A stretch of DNA of 64,000 bases from Patiria pectinifera. Its lineage: Eukaryota > Echinodermata > Asteroidea > Valvatida > Asterinidae. A model generated the notes under the pieces. The model saw only the letters and a program-made list of their open reading frames with translations, was not told the origin of the DNA and did not search any database. The position numbers and the translations under genes were made by a program. Of the stretch, positions 1 through 12,200 are shown one piece after another; position 1 is the first letter of the stretch; each line of letters starts with the position of its first letter. Where the stretch lies: contig CM057147.1 in the NCBI GenBank assembly GCA_029964075.1, positions 10,871,513-10,935,512 of the forward strand, given 5' to 3'.

Positions 1-5
1 TGTTA

Positions 6-387
6 GGCCAAAAAAAAAAATATTCGGTCTCTGGTCAGACCAAAGTTCCGGAATTGACGCGGCCACGCGGCTTCTTTTTTTTTTTTCTTCTTTTTTTTTT
101 TTTTTCCTTCAAGCTTGGATTGTACAGACAAGGTAGGTACTAGTTTGCTTTTTTGGTGTCCTCATGTACATTGGTGTCCTCCATAATTTGCCTTGGTGCT
201 TTCGATCATTTGCCTTGGTGCAATTTCCCATTCCTTGGTGCTCTTTGGTAAAAAAAAATTGAGGAGGTGCGGAAATAGAGGGCGCTGTTGGAGCTACCGC
301 GGAACATTTTGGAAAAAAAAAGATCAACGCGCATGATTAAAATCAACGCGCGCACTGACCAGAGACCGACTTATTTTTTTTTTGGCC
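6..387. mobile_element. PIF/Harbinger-like MITE
   Basis: Ends GGCCAAAAAAAAAATATTCG and CGACTTATTTTTTTTTTGGCC are inverted, with the shared inner block GGTCTCTGGTCAG / CTGACCAGAGACC. The flanking 3-bp direct repeat is TTA (3-5 and 388-390). The TWA target site fits PIF/Harbinger. No coding capacity. Confidence 0.8.
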
Positions 388-390
388 TTA

Positions 391-880
391 GAAGAATACT
401 TAGTGATTGTCACAGAGGAAAAAGTTTAGCAGGACGTCATAGCAACCAAAAGTCATGGTTGCGAGTGTTTGAAGGCACAAGTTGATGAAGGAGGCTGTTC
501 CATGAAAACAAGGACTGTATTTTGCATTCCTAAATGCCTAAGACAGTTTACCCATTTCTGGTTAAACCTTCACAATCTACACGTAGACATGTACAGTACT
601 AGCAGAGAGTCAGTATTTCAGAGTCCTAGATTCACCATACTTCGGTACATCTGCATTGTGCGCCACAGTACGCACGATGTACCGTACGCACCAATCTCCA
701 TATAAGGAGTTGTTTACCAGAGGGCCTTACCATTATATAGCAAGAGGGGTGTTCTGTTGAACGAAATTGTTGGAAATGTATATTTTTTGACTCTTTTTTT
801 TCTCTTGTGATCCAAAAGTTTTTTGTTTTTTTTACCGAAAGGGTACTTATGAATGGGAATAAATGTGTGCTTGGTGGGTA
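391..880. repeat. Repeat fragment shared with 19440-19670
   Basis: From about 675 to 880 this stretch (AAGAGGGGTGTT ... ACCGAAAGGGTACTTATGAATGGGAATAAATGTGTG) resembles 19445-19670. No gene seen in 391-880. Confidence 0.55.
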
Positions 881-883
881 TTA

Positions 884-1216
884 GGCAAAAAAAAAAAAGT
901 CTCCGGTTTCTGGTATGGAGCTTGCCCAAAAAGTGGTGCGGCGATGATTTTTTTGCTTCAAATGTCGGCTGATGACTGCAAATGGTGCCCGACTAAACTA
1001 GTGCAAATTATATGGGAGTCCAGAGAGGCCACATAAAGCTTATTCTCGACCAATCTAAAAACACGTTAAAATTGTGCAGCAGCAGGATTCCAGTCAAACC
1101 AGTGAGTTTGGCAGTTTTGAGACATCATCTTTCATTAAAAAAAAAACTGTTTCATTTTGCCGACGCGCATGGCTACGGCGACGCAGCATATCAGAAACCT
1201 GAGACTTTTTTTGGCC
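884..1216. mobile_element. PIF/Harbinger-like MITE (copy 2)
   Basis: Starts GGCAAAAAAAAAAAAGTCTC and ends with the inverse GAGACTTTTTTTGGCC. TTA duplications lie at 881-883 and 1217-1219. The same family as 3979-4345 in opposite orientation, sharing long internal identity around GCCACATAAAGCTTATTCTC. Confidence 0.85.
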
Positions 1217-1461
1217 TTAGCCAGTTCACGCCAGATGTTGTGTATACCTGCAAAGGTTTTGTGGTATTTGGAACGAATGATGGATAAACACGCAACGAGC
1301 TAGGCTGGAAATATCTAGCAGCGACCCGTTCGCAGTAGGCAATGCTGGAAATGTGAGTGTTGTCCGAGGTTGATGGCTTCAAACCACCTGGCATGAGGTC
1401 GACTGAAAAGTAATCCAGTGCCTTGTTTCTTTCTTGTCAAAATAATCCCGGCGTGAACTGG

Positions 1462-1549
1462 TTAAACACTCTGTATAAAACCAGTTGAAGTCTGGATGCT
1501 AATTATTATCAGCATCCAGACTCCAACCGGTCTTAAACAGAGTGTTTAA
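1462..1549. repeat. Short palindromic MITE (TTAAACACTCTGT family)
   Basis: A near-perfect hairpin with arms beginning TTAAACACTCTGT and ending ACAGAGTGTTTAA around AGTCTGGATGC/GCATCCAGACT. The same family as 19670-19782. Confidence 0.8.
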
Positions 1550-1602
1550 TACCTCCCAATCACATATTTTTTCTCTTATTTAAATGTTTGAATTGTTTTA
1601 TA

Positions 1603-2131
1603 GGTTTTCCCATCAAATTTCCTGAAATGTTCATTCACTTCTGAAAAGCGGTCATTCAATTTTGTCTTTAATGCACGTCTTTTATCCCATTTCAATTCAA
1701 CGAAAGTTCAATCATTTTCATTGTCCGTGCATTCGGTTTTGAGAAACAGATGGCCAATTACGTTACCTGTGCATTCATTTACGCAAGCATACCTTTTCTA
1801 AATTGAATTCAGGTACAGCTAATTTGATTGACGGTTAATGAAAAAGAAACCCCCAATTGTATGGTGCCGATGGCATTAAACTAAAAGTGAAATACAATGG
1901 TGAATGTTTGAAATCGCCTTCTAAAAGCGAAAAAGAAGTCTTGTTAACGAATCTGAATGGGCATAAACGAAATGTGCTGCTCAATCACTTAATTGATTGA
2001 ACTGAAATAGAATTGAATGCTGTCGGAGCAAAAATGAAATGCGTATTCAGAGCGATTCTCAAATTCAGACGAAACTGAATGATCGATTTTCAGAAGTGAA
2101 TGAACGTTTTAGGCAATTGGCCGGGAAAACC
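1603..2131. mobile_element. TA-flanked MITE with about 60-bp inverted ends
   Basis: Ends GGTTTTCCC and GGGAAAACC. The inner arms GTTCATTCACTTCTGAAAA and TTTTCAGAAGTGAATGAAC (about 1628-1668 and 2068-2108) are inverted. TA flanks both edges (1601-1602 and 2132-2133). AT-rich, without an ORF. Confidence 0.72.
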
Positions 2132-3030
2132 TATATTTATATGTTTCTTCTCAACATATTAAAAGTAAGAGTGTCAGTCTTCAATTTTAACCTGCTAATT
2201 TGTTTGATGGAGGGATTTTCCATCTACTTATTGTGCCGTTTAACAATAGAGCTATATTAAATTACAAGAGCACTATAAACTCGATGTACAAAGTAATGCC
2301 TGATGGGCGCATCCATGTTTGTGCACAAACCTATGGAGAACTCGAAATTTTGCACGTATTTTGTACGTCTGTTTGCATATCTGCATATCTGCATTTGTAT
2401 TCCATACCAGTGCATTATCAAAGCCAATACGCCCAAAACTGAAACGCACCATCAGCCAATGAGTGTGTCATTTTGCTCTACGCAAACAGCGCAATGCGCG
2501 TCCCTCCACTGCAGATGCTTTTTGCCTTGACGTTTTTTGAACTGTCATGATGCGCTTAAGTTGTTTACGCATGTTCTACTTGCGCGTTGCATTTAGAGTA
2601 CACTTTCAATCCATCTCATTTCATTATGTTCTACAAACACGCACATGAATTCAAAATGTCTGCGCCCAGGACGGCTTGAAAGCGTCTCCACGCGCAAGAA
2701 TGAGGAGTTAGCGCTCTAGTAATTTAATATAGCTTTATGCTTTTAACTTTTAACAACTGAACAAAACGGAGCAATGGGGTGATCACATGAGCCACTCGTA
2801 TTGAGCCAATACTAATCAATGTTTGCTTGCTTTATAGCTTAATTTGGTATCTTATTCACACAAAGAGGGAAAAAGTTAAAATAAAAACCAAATTATCTGG
2901 TTTAGGAAGTAATACTGAACACTACGAGCAACAGATAAGATTTTGAAACTGCCGGACATTTTGGAACAATTATAGATTGAGAATACTTTTGGTTTCCCCG
3001 AATGACAGGCTGACATTGTTTTCTTGCCAG
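2132..3030. other. No feature recognised; DEPDC5 intron side
   Basis: AT-rich sequence upstream of the first visible DEPDC5 exon. Small ORFs here have no recognisable motif. It is presumably an intron of DEPDC5. Confidence 0.5.
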
Positions 3031-3230
3031 GAATGGACTGGAAATCTTTGACAGCCACTGCCTGTTTCCCTATTACCACTGACTACTACCCGGATAGCCT
3101 GACCGTTGAGAAACAGTTTATGGAGAACAATTACGAGCTTCTAGCAGATGACCACGATGAGGTAGCAGGCGGGCAGAGACAGACAGGCGAGGGCGTCTTT
3201 CAGGAGATTATATCGCAACGACTGATGCAG
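3031..3230 (+). CDS. DEPDC5: DEPDC5 exon a (GMDWKSL block)
   Basis: Acceptor TTCTTGCCAG just before 3031 and donor GTTGGT at 3231. It starts with two bases of a split Gly codon and then reads MDWKSL, ITTDYYPDS and, at its end, ISQRLMQ, which align with the corresponding vertebrate DEPDC5 blocks. The exon ends in phase 0. Confidence 0.93.
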
Positions 3231-6200
3231 GTTGGTTGGGTAGACTGGTGACCTGATTTCATATCACACATGTGTACATGAGGAAATGTACACCAGAAGA
3301 GGTTCTGAATTTGTAATGGTTGATATGAGCCTGACAGTATAAGTTATCCTGCGAGTGCGAGTGGAACAGGAAATATTATCTTCAATTAAACTTGAATCCT
3401 CGATCCTGATTGGTCGATCCATGGCAACAACAGTGTGACATGAGACTGTATTGCACGGTCCATATCGCACCCTGCGTATTGCGCTATTCCAAGATGCGAG
3501 CGACATTCCAGCTGCATGCGCTAAACCACTAAAAGGTTCGTGTAAAGCGATGGTCCAACTTTACTACGCGTCAAATTTGCTCGCGCTCGTGGAACATGGA
3601 AAATGTAGTGCGTCTGTGCCCCACATACCACTCAGCCTTCGGCCTTGTGGTATGTGGGGCACAGAGGCACTATATTATTTCGTGTTCCACTCGCGCTCGC
3701 GGGATAACTAATAATATCACACTGTTGTTGCCATGGATCAACCAATCAGGATTGAGTATACAAGTTTGCTTGAAGATAACGGTGCTTGGCCTTGTTGCTC
3801 TTTAGTGTGTGAACAAGTGGAATTTAGAGCCTATTCGTGCATGTTGAAATATTGAAAAGAGTTGAAAGGTCATGAGGCCAATCATACATGTACTTTAAGT
3901 GAGAGATATTGAGTCTGTGTGAAGACTAGTCATTGTGGCAGCAAACTAAACACATGGACGCAATTATAATGATGGTAAGGCCACAAAAAAAAGTCTCCGG
4001 TTTCTGGTATGCGCGCGCGTCGCCGTAGCCATGCGCGTCGGCAAAATGAAAAAGGTTTTTTTCAATGAAAGATGATGTCTCAAAACCGCCAAACTCACTG
4101 GTTTGACTGGAATTCTGCTGCTGCACAATTTTAACGTGTTTTTAGATGGGGTTATGGTCGAGAATAAGCTTTATGTGGCCTCTCTGGTCTCCCATAATAT
4201 TTGCACTAAGTTTAGTCGGGCACCATTTGCAGTCATCAGCCGACATTTGAAGCAAAAAAGACAGGTAAAAAAAAAAAAAAGCCGCATCGCCGCACCACTT
4301 TTTGGGCAAGCTCCATACCAGAAACCGGAGACTTTTTTTTGGGCCTAATACAATGTTGGTACATTTTCTGATGTTTTATTTTTCTCTGAAATGTATTATA
4401 GTGTAATATTTGAGAGAATACCCATCTCAGCATACAAGATAAGTGTCTGTTATCATTCATGCAGGGATTCCAAATGGTTGTAGTTCCAAAATCCTTTCTA
4501 TCCATCGTACAAGGTCGCCGAAGTAAAGACATCCTGGTCACAGATCCAAACAAGGTAGGTTTTGCCAAGCATTTTCGTTTTACATAATGAAGTGAAATTT
4601 ACATGAATATTAGGGCTCTACAAAATGTTTTGTATGGAGGGGCCCTGTTTATGGGAACATTTACATCATGGGCATTGTCAAAGCAATAGGTATTGGTGGT
4701 GTTATCACAAATTTTCTGATGGGACCAAACGAGCATTAATGCAAACAAAAATATTTTCCTGAAATTTCACTGACTCCAAGAGCTTTAAACAGTCAGATTT
4801 GGTGGCTGTATATCTGACATCAGGGTGCACCTCACAGGGTGCACAAGACTTAACACTATCTGACACTAGGTGGCGCTGTTCTTGTATGGCTCTTTTGCTA
4901 ACACACTTTTTCTGTATTCCAATAGCGTCATGTTTATTATGTTCATGAGTTCACTAGTGGTATTATAGCGTTCTTATCACCTGGTAACTTGTATATATTC
5001 ACCAGTGGTGAACTGGAGGCGGAATTTTCTTCTTGAGTTCACAACTTGACAAAAATATTAGCGGGGCCAATGTGCATGAAGGCCTGTGCGCATGTGTGTT
5101 GATGAGTAGCATTAGAATGCAATCCACTGGTGAACTAGGAGTAATTCACGGTGAACACAATAAACAGGACGCGATTGGAACGCAGCATTTGGTAACAAAA
5201 ATGATGCATTCCCATGTGATTCTCAGTATGTACTCGACATCATTGTAACAAGTATTTTGTGGCCAATTTGACTATTTTCCAAAATCTAGTAGTTTTCTTG
5301 GTTATTTGTTCATTCCAGCACGAGTACGTACTCAGTATCGGTCGTATCTTCCACAAACTGGTACTCCATCCTCACCAAAGAGCAATCTCGGTTACTGTGT
5401 ACAAACCAAGGTAAGGCTAGATGTTTTTTTCTTCCACAGTCCTCCCAATCCACTGGGAGGCTTTGGAGGATTTTATTTTAGATCCGAGGAAAGGAGGTGC
5501 TCAATGCCCCATGAAATACAAATACACTGTTTTTGTGACTCGGAACAGTAGATTTGTGCAAGAATGGGCGAGGCAAACTTAGCATGAATCTGCAGTTCCT
5601 TGTCCATTCTTTATAACAGAATATGCCATGTGGTTCCTGTACAGTAATTTGGAGGATTCCGGAGGTTCTTTGTAAAATTTATTGTACAATCTGAAAAAAA
5701 AGGGTTAAAGGGAAAATACAACATTTGCAAACATCAAAAAATAAAACTACCAAATCATTTTGAAATACCTTGCTGGACTGTTAGTGAATGACAGTGTAAA
5801 GCATCCTGTAAAATCATGGCACCTGGTATACTGTCATTTTCAAGAAAAGTGGTATTTTTGTATCAATTTCCAACGCTGGTCGGCCGACCAGCGTTGGAAA
5901 AAAACTGGCTTTTTTTCAAATACTGGCCCCAATTGACCATCGCACTTGTTTGCAATCGATTACACACCTATGAACGGGTACAAGCCAGCTAGACTGGTTC
6001 CCTGACCCCAATGTATGTAAACTGCTTTGTTTCTTCTTATATGGAGTCAGGGAACCAGACTACAGGAAAATAATTGTTTTTCTTGGTTTTTATAGCATTT
6101 TCGAACCCAAAACCTCAAAAAAGTCAGTGTAATTATATTTTTGATATATATTTCCAACCCCCAATTCCATCCATTTCCGAAAATTACAGCAAAAGCAAAT

Positions 6201-9200
6201 GATGTATATTCCCTTTAATACACAGTTGTAGTACCATTGGTGTAATGACTTGATTTAATCAAGGCAATGATATGGCCCATGGGTTTTAAACCAATTTTTC
6301 TGTAGAAATAGATGGAAATGGAAAGATTATTTGTTGTCTTTTCTTCTCTGTTACCCAAATTTGGAGATGCTTTATATGAATTCAGAAAAGGAAATTTTAA
6401 CTTGAGGAATAATAAATATGACATATCAACAAATTTGATGTAGGAAAACCTGTACTTGATATGCAAATGTAGACTAAATTGTACCTTATTAGCAATTATG
6501 TGTGATCATGTCTGAAACAGTTTAACAAAATCAAATAGTCTTCTGGAAAACCCAAGAGCTCTTAACTTTTTAATCTTGCGTGCAGATTACTGCAGCTAAG
6601 CTTATTCTGATTCTGACAGTGATTGATTTGATTTTGCTCATTACACATGTTGTAGGCATCTGACTATTTCTCGTCCAGTCTACTACACCTACCAGCTATG
6701 GTCGGCTCACAACTCTGGCTATCAGCCATCCAGCGTTAACTTCCAACCCTACATGCTGGAGAACTTCAACTGGAACTATCTCGATAACTACGTGTCCTCA
6801 AAAGGCATTGACTTTGGCCCTATGGAGGTGAGGTCGTCTGTTTGATTGGGTGTAATTTTTTTGTTTAATACCATACAAATATAACATCATTTGAGGGGAT
6901 GTAGTGCAAAAGTATTGGACCTTACGACCTCCTGACATGAGTAAAGGAGGTTGATAAATCAGCCAACACTGAGGGATTGTGCACTTCTTTCCTCTCTCAT
7001 GTTTAGCTTAATTATTAAGTGATTAAAAAAGTTGCCAGCATGTTTAAATCAGTTGGTCTCCCGTGATAATTACGCAGTTAACAGTGTATTTTGTCTGTCA
7101 TGAAGCATTTGGTGTGAAACCACAATTTTCTACTTTGCATTGTTGGTAGTCCAGAAGCTGCTGTACAACTGCAGAGAGTGCCACCAAGCAGCTAGAGTTA
7201 GTCCTTGAGATTTGTGTCTCGGAGTTTGCTACTCTTACTTCCCTTCTGTGTTGGAACACTTACAAATGAAAAACAAGCTGATGAATATGTGTCATTTGCA
7301 TGCGTTTCAGGATCTGGTAACATGGCAAGATTAGCTACAAACATGAGATTTTACGAAACTCATCTTATCTTACGACTCATCTTAGGACTTAAGATGAGTG
7401 TCACTCTAAGATCGATCTTAGCTAAGACACGTCCTAAGACCGATTTCACAAAACCCGTCTTAAGGAAGATGCATCAAAACTACCAATTTGATGGCTGTTT
7501 CATGTTTCTTTGTACTGGTTGACGAAACAGTCGTGGGTCATTCTATAAATTTGGGGTCCACTTTTTTTCCCGTCCCTGTTACATCTGACATCTACGATTG
7601 TATAATTCTGATGCACTCCTTAATGCAGTCATCCTCCAAGAGTGATTATGAATAGCAAACTACCTACCCAACAAATAAACAATCATTTGAAGTCACTTTT
7701 AATGATGCTTGAATGGCAAATTACAAAGTACCAAGGTAACAGGGACGGGAAAAATGTCACACTTTGGACCCCAAATTTATAGAATGACCCTCAAATTAAC
7801 GCACTCATTAATGAGATGAGACAACCCGTCTGACCGATCTTAAGTTAGGACAAGTTCAGCCGTGTTGCTAAGGAAGTAAGGATGTGTTGAACGCCTCTTA
7901 AGTTTGGTGAAATTGATCATAGGATGAATCGCGAGTTAAGACCAGTTACCCTTCCTTAGACGCATCTTAACGTTGCATGAAATCGACCCCAGGATTTGTA
8001 CCAAACACCTTCTTATGAATTGTTACAACTCACTGCTCTTGTTGACAAATTTGATTTCAAAATCTGGAAGGTTCCTGTGGTGACACTGCAGTCTTCAACC
8101 CTAACAGAACTCAACCCTTCAAACCCCAACGGCATGTTTTTTTTAAATCTGTCGGGATGGGTACAGTATCCCTAAACTGACAGTATCTTACATTAGGTTG
8201 GCACACCTCCAGAATCAAAGTCAGAAATATGTGTGTGCAGTTTCCCATATGGTGTTGGAATTTGCCAGGATGGGTATGGTTCCTAGTAAATCATGCTAGG
8301 GAGTTAAGGTTAATGAGATCATTTTTTTATGTTATATTTCTGTCTAGTCACTGAAGCTCTGGCGAAGCAGGTTCCTCCTCTTGCCAACACTTTGCTCCAA
8401 GAAGAAGCGCATCCTTGAAGACCCTGCCGCTCACTTGGACATCTTCCCGGAGGTGGATAACCAGGAGGAGGCCCATCAACAAACTGAGGGATTTATCAAG
8501 TTCCTGGAGACGTTGAATAGGCTCCGTAGGCACCACAGTGGAGGTAGAAGGTCCAAGGTACTTAGTGGTAGCTTGCCAATTCTGGTTCTGTGATTGGTTA
8601 AGAGTTTATCACATGACATTGATGAACTAACAAAGAAACAATTTCCACCCTAGAAAAAAACTGGTGCAGTCTGGAGTAGAGTGGCATAATACTGATCATG
8701 AATACGGAAGGCTGCCTGATATTCACATGTGAAGTAAATGTGATATTATGAAACAGTTATGATGAAACTTTCTGGTGTGTTCAACTTTTTGTCAATTCAC
8801 AGTGCAATGTCAGAAAGTCCTTTTTGCATTCACTTTCTAGCTGAGTATGAGGCTGCCTTTATGCATGTGCTGTTGAATGGAATACGATTACTATCTTGTC
8901 TGCTTATTTGTCTTGGCAGATAAATGTGTAATTATAATAATAATTATACAACCGACATACAGATCCTTTTCATTTGATTGGTGGAACTCACATCACGTGA
9001 CATTTGTTATTGCTTCACCTCATGAAATGGAAAAGTCCAGATTTTACCTTGCGGTAATATTCCTCCCATTCCACGCTGAGCCACTCAATATTTGTATACA
9101 CTACAACAGTTCTTACAGAGCATTTCACACAGATGTCCCGAACTGCTAGTAAAGCAATGCAGCACAAGAGGAATGCAAAGTCCACATATCTGATTGCCAA

Positions 9201-12200
9201 ATCTCTCTGCACACAAACTTCTACTTTAGATCAGCACTGAAACACAACTTCTTAGTGGTGCACAGAACAAAATCCCAATCTAAAATACACATCCATGAAT
9301 GGCTGCAAGCCAGCTAGTCCATGGTTCCCTGACCTGACAATTCCCAGACATCTATTGCTCCGTTTTGGTCTGAAGTAGGGTCAGGGAGCCAGACTACAAG
9401 AACAGCACTTTTTTCTTCGTTTTTCCAGCATCTACGAACACAAAACTTTAAACAGATCAGTGTAACAATATTTGCTACAAAATACTAACCCCCAAATCCG
9501 TCCATTTCTGAAAATTACAACAAAATAAATGTTGCATATTAACTTCAAATATTCAGAATTTTTTCATCATTAAAATTATATTTTGTACTTTAATTTGTAA
9601 TCTTTTTTTAAATTCTTGTTGAAGAATTCAAATTTTCAATTCTGGTGTAAACATACTAACAGCATTTGTGACTGGGTATCTAAAACTAGACAGGATTGTG
9701 ACTTGAAATTTTGATTAAAAAATACGAACATTCATCTCAATAGCATTGGACTTCATAATGATCCACAAAGGTTGGGTTTGGATTGAAAAATACAAATAAA
9801 AATGGTGTTGCCTGCAAATATTTTTAAGTAAAGCCTTTACAGTGTACACTATACACCAGCCTCAAAAGTAAAAGGACCGGTGTCATATGAAAATCTGACT
9901 CCTATGAACATCGGACCCCTTTTCCCAATTATTGGTTAATCCCTCGCACGTGACAGGTCACTCTCACAAAATGATCCTAAAAATAGCATAGTATCGTGCT
10001 CACGCATGTGCAATACTACCAATGAGTCCACATTTCATGGAGTCGGATATTCACGCTACACCGGTATCTGGCTAGTCTTGATCTGGGGGACACAAAATCT
10101 ATTGGCTCGAAATAAAATTCACCTCACACAGTTAATGATATTAAGAAGTTACTTTTTTCTTTCTAATTTTGTCATCTGTACCAGAAGAAGTTTTAATACC
10201 GTATCCAAAGCCTGTCTAGTTTTATACCCATGACGTCACTGGTTACTTGTTGGTTAGCATATAGAAATGAGCATCTAGAGATCAAGTTAAAGGGGTACTA
10301 GGTCCTGAAATACCCGAAAATGTTATGTTTTGGATTGTTTACTTAGCCTATTTCAAACATCTGGTTGAAAGGAAACCAACTTAATGTCTTACCGTTCTCG
10401 AGAAAAGACGAAAAACCCCCGATTGTTTACATCGGACATGACGGAGTACGAATACGTTTTTCGTGTCATTCTCATGTACGCTATACACGTTGTGTGTCTC
10501 GGGAACAGCGTGCGTTGACCAATCACCAATGCAAAAAAATTGTGGTTTCTTCAACGTCTGTGAAAGGCGAACACTTTACGCGTACGAATGAAATCACAGC
10601 TAGCATCCAAACAGCTCGAATTTATGGGGTCGCAAAAGTAGACCCCGAAATTCGTTCTCGCCTGCATAATACAGGAATAACACAAAACGCCCAGTTTTGA
10701 AAGGATAGTTGTGTGGATGTTTATATCCTACTTTTAAAAGTTATTTCCGATTATCATCTCGTTCAAAGCGCGTTTTGTAGCCCAATTGGGCTGTTCCAGG
10801 ACCTAGTGCCCCTTTAATGTGATGGGACTGAAAGGCTGAAAGGGTCAACTGATAGTTTCTTAATTAACACAATCTTTCTTGTTTCCGAATCTTCTTTCTT
10901 TTGTTAACTCTGTTTAAACTAACACTCTGACCTCTATTAACACCCAAATCAGGCTGGCTCTTTCTCTGTTAATCTTGGCTCTGTGAAATCTGCCGAACTT
11001 CGTCGGTCCTCTCTTGCCAGCGTTCATGGTCACTCCAGGAAGAGTAGCGATGGTAGCTTAAAGGTACTAACCCATAGGGCCTGAAAACTTTCATTGGGGT
11101 GCTGTGGTCCAGTGGTTAAGGTGTTCGACTCGTGTGCCGTGGTACATGGGTTCGAATCCTGACTGGGGGAACATGGTGCTTGTGCTCTTGAGCAAGGCAC
11201 TTTACCATTATTGCTTCGTCCTCAGATGGGATGTAAAGCCGTAGGTCCCGTGTGTTGTGCAATGCACATTAAAGAACCCAGTTACACTTATCGCTAAGAG
11301 AAGGGGTTTGCCCCGGTGTTTCTGGCAGTGGCTGCAATATGCGCCGCAGCACTTTGTAAATCCTTATAAAGGTGCGACACAATGGGTCTCATAGTTCTCA
11401 TTAACTTGAGGGCCTCCATGGAAAGCAGTGCTTTGCACTGATCGGAGTTTACCCTCATTAAAGATGACGTAAAAAAAACAACTTAAGGTACAAATATGTA
11501 CAGGTACAGATGAGTTCAGTCACCAGTTAAGCCCGGTTCATACTTCACGCAAAAGCTAGTGCGGAACGAAATTCAGCCGTCAACCATTCAGGACGTGCTT
11601 CGAACGTTTTGGTGACATCACAAATTTCGCACTGCTTTTGCTTTCGCTTGAAGTATGCACCGGGCTTTAGATTAAGTACCAGTAGGTTCACGCACGGAAC
11701 CTGTTTACAACTAACAAGTTACTTCCTTTGTCATGTTTGTACATTCAAATGTCTATATGTGGGCCTGTCACAAATCCTGACAAGTACTGATGATCTGTTC
11801 TATCTTCCAAGTTTTAACAAAAAATGCATCACTAATAGTAGTAAAGATTTCAAAGTCCTGGTGGCTCAGGTAAATTTTACTTGTGGAAAAGGATCATAAA
11901 ATTGTGTTATAAAATACACAGTGTTTGCTTTCCCATCAGCAATGTTCTTAAAGAATAGGATCATTCTGTGTTTTCAGATGCTCCGTTTTAGCAGATCTTG
12001 AATTTGGATGGCATCAAAATCATTTGTATGCCTGCAAAATGGCACCTACATGTATTTGTCAAGTCTCTTTTTGACTCTGTGTGGTTCTGAAAAGGACCAG
12101 TTTGGCAACTCACATTGGTGCTTTCCAGAATCACACAAGACATTTTGGCTACATGGTGCGACTGTAAACCTGACATCTATAGTTGTAATTGTCATTGATC

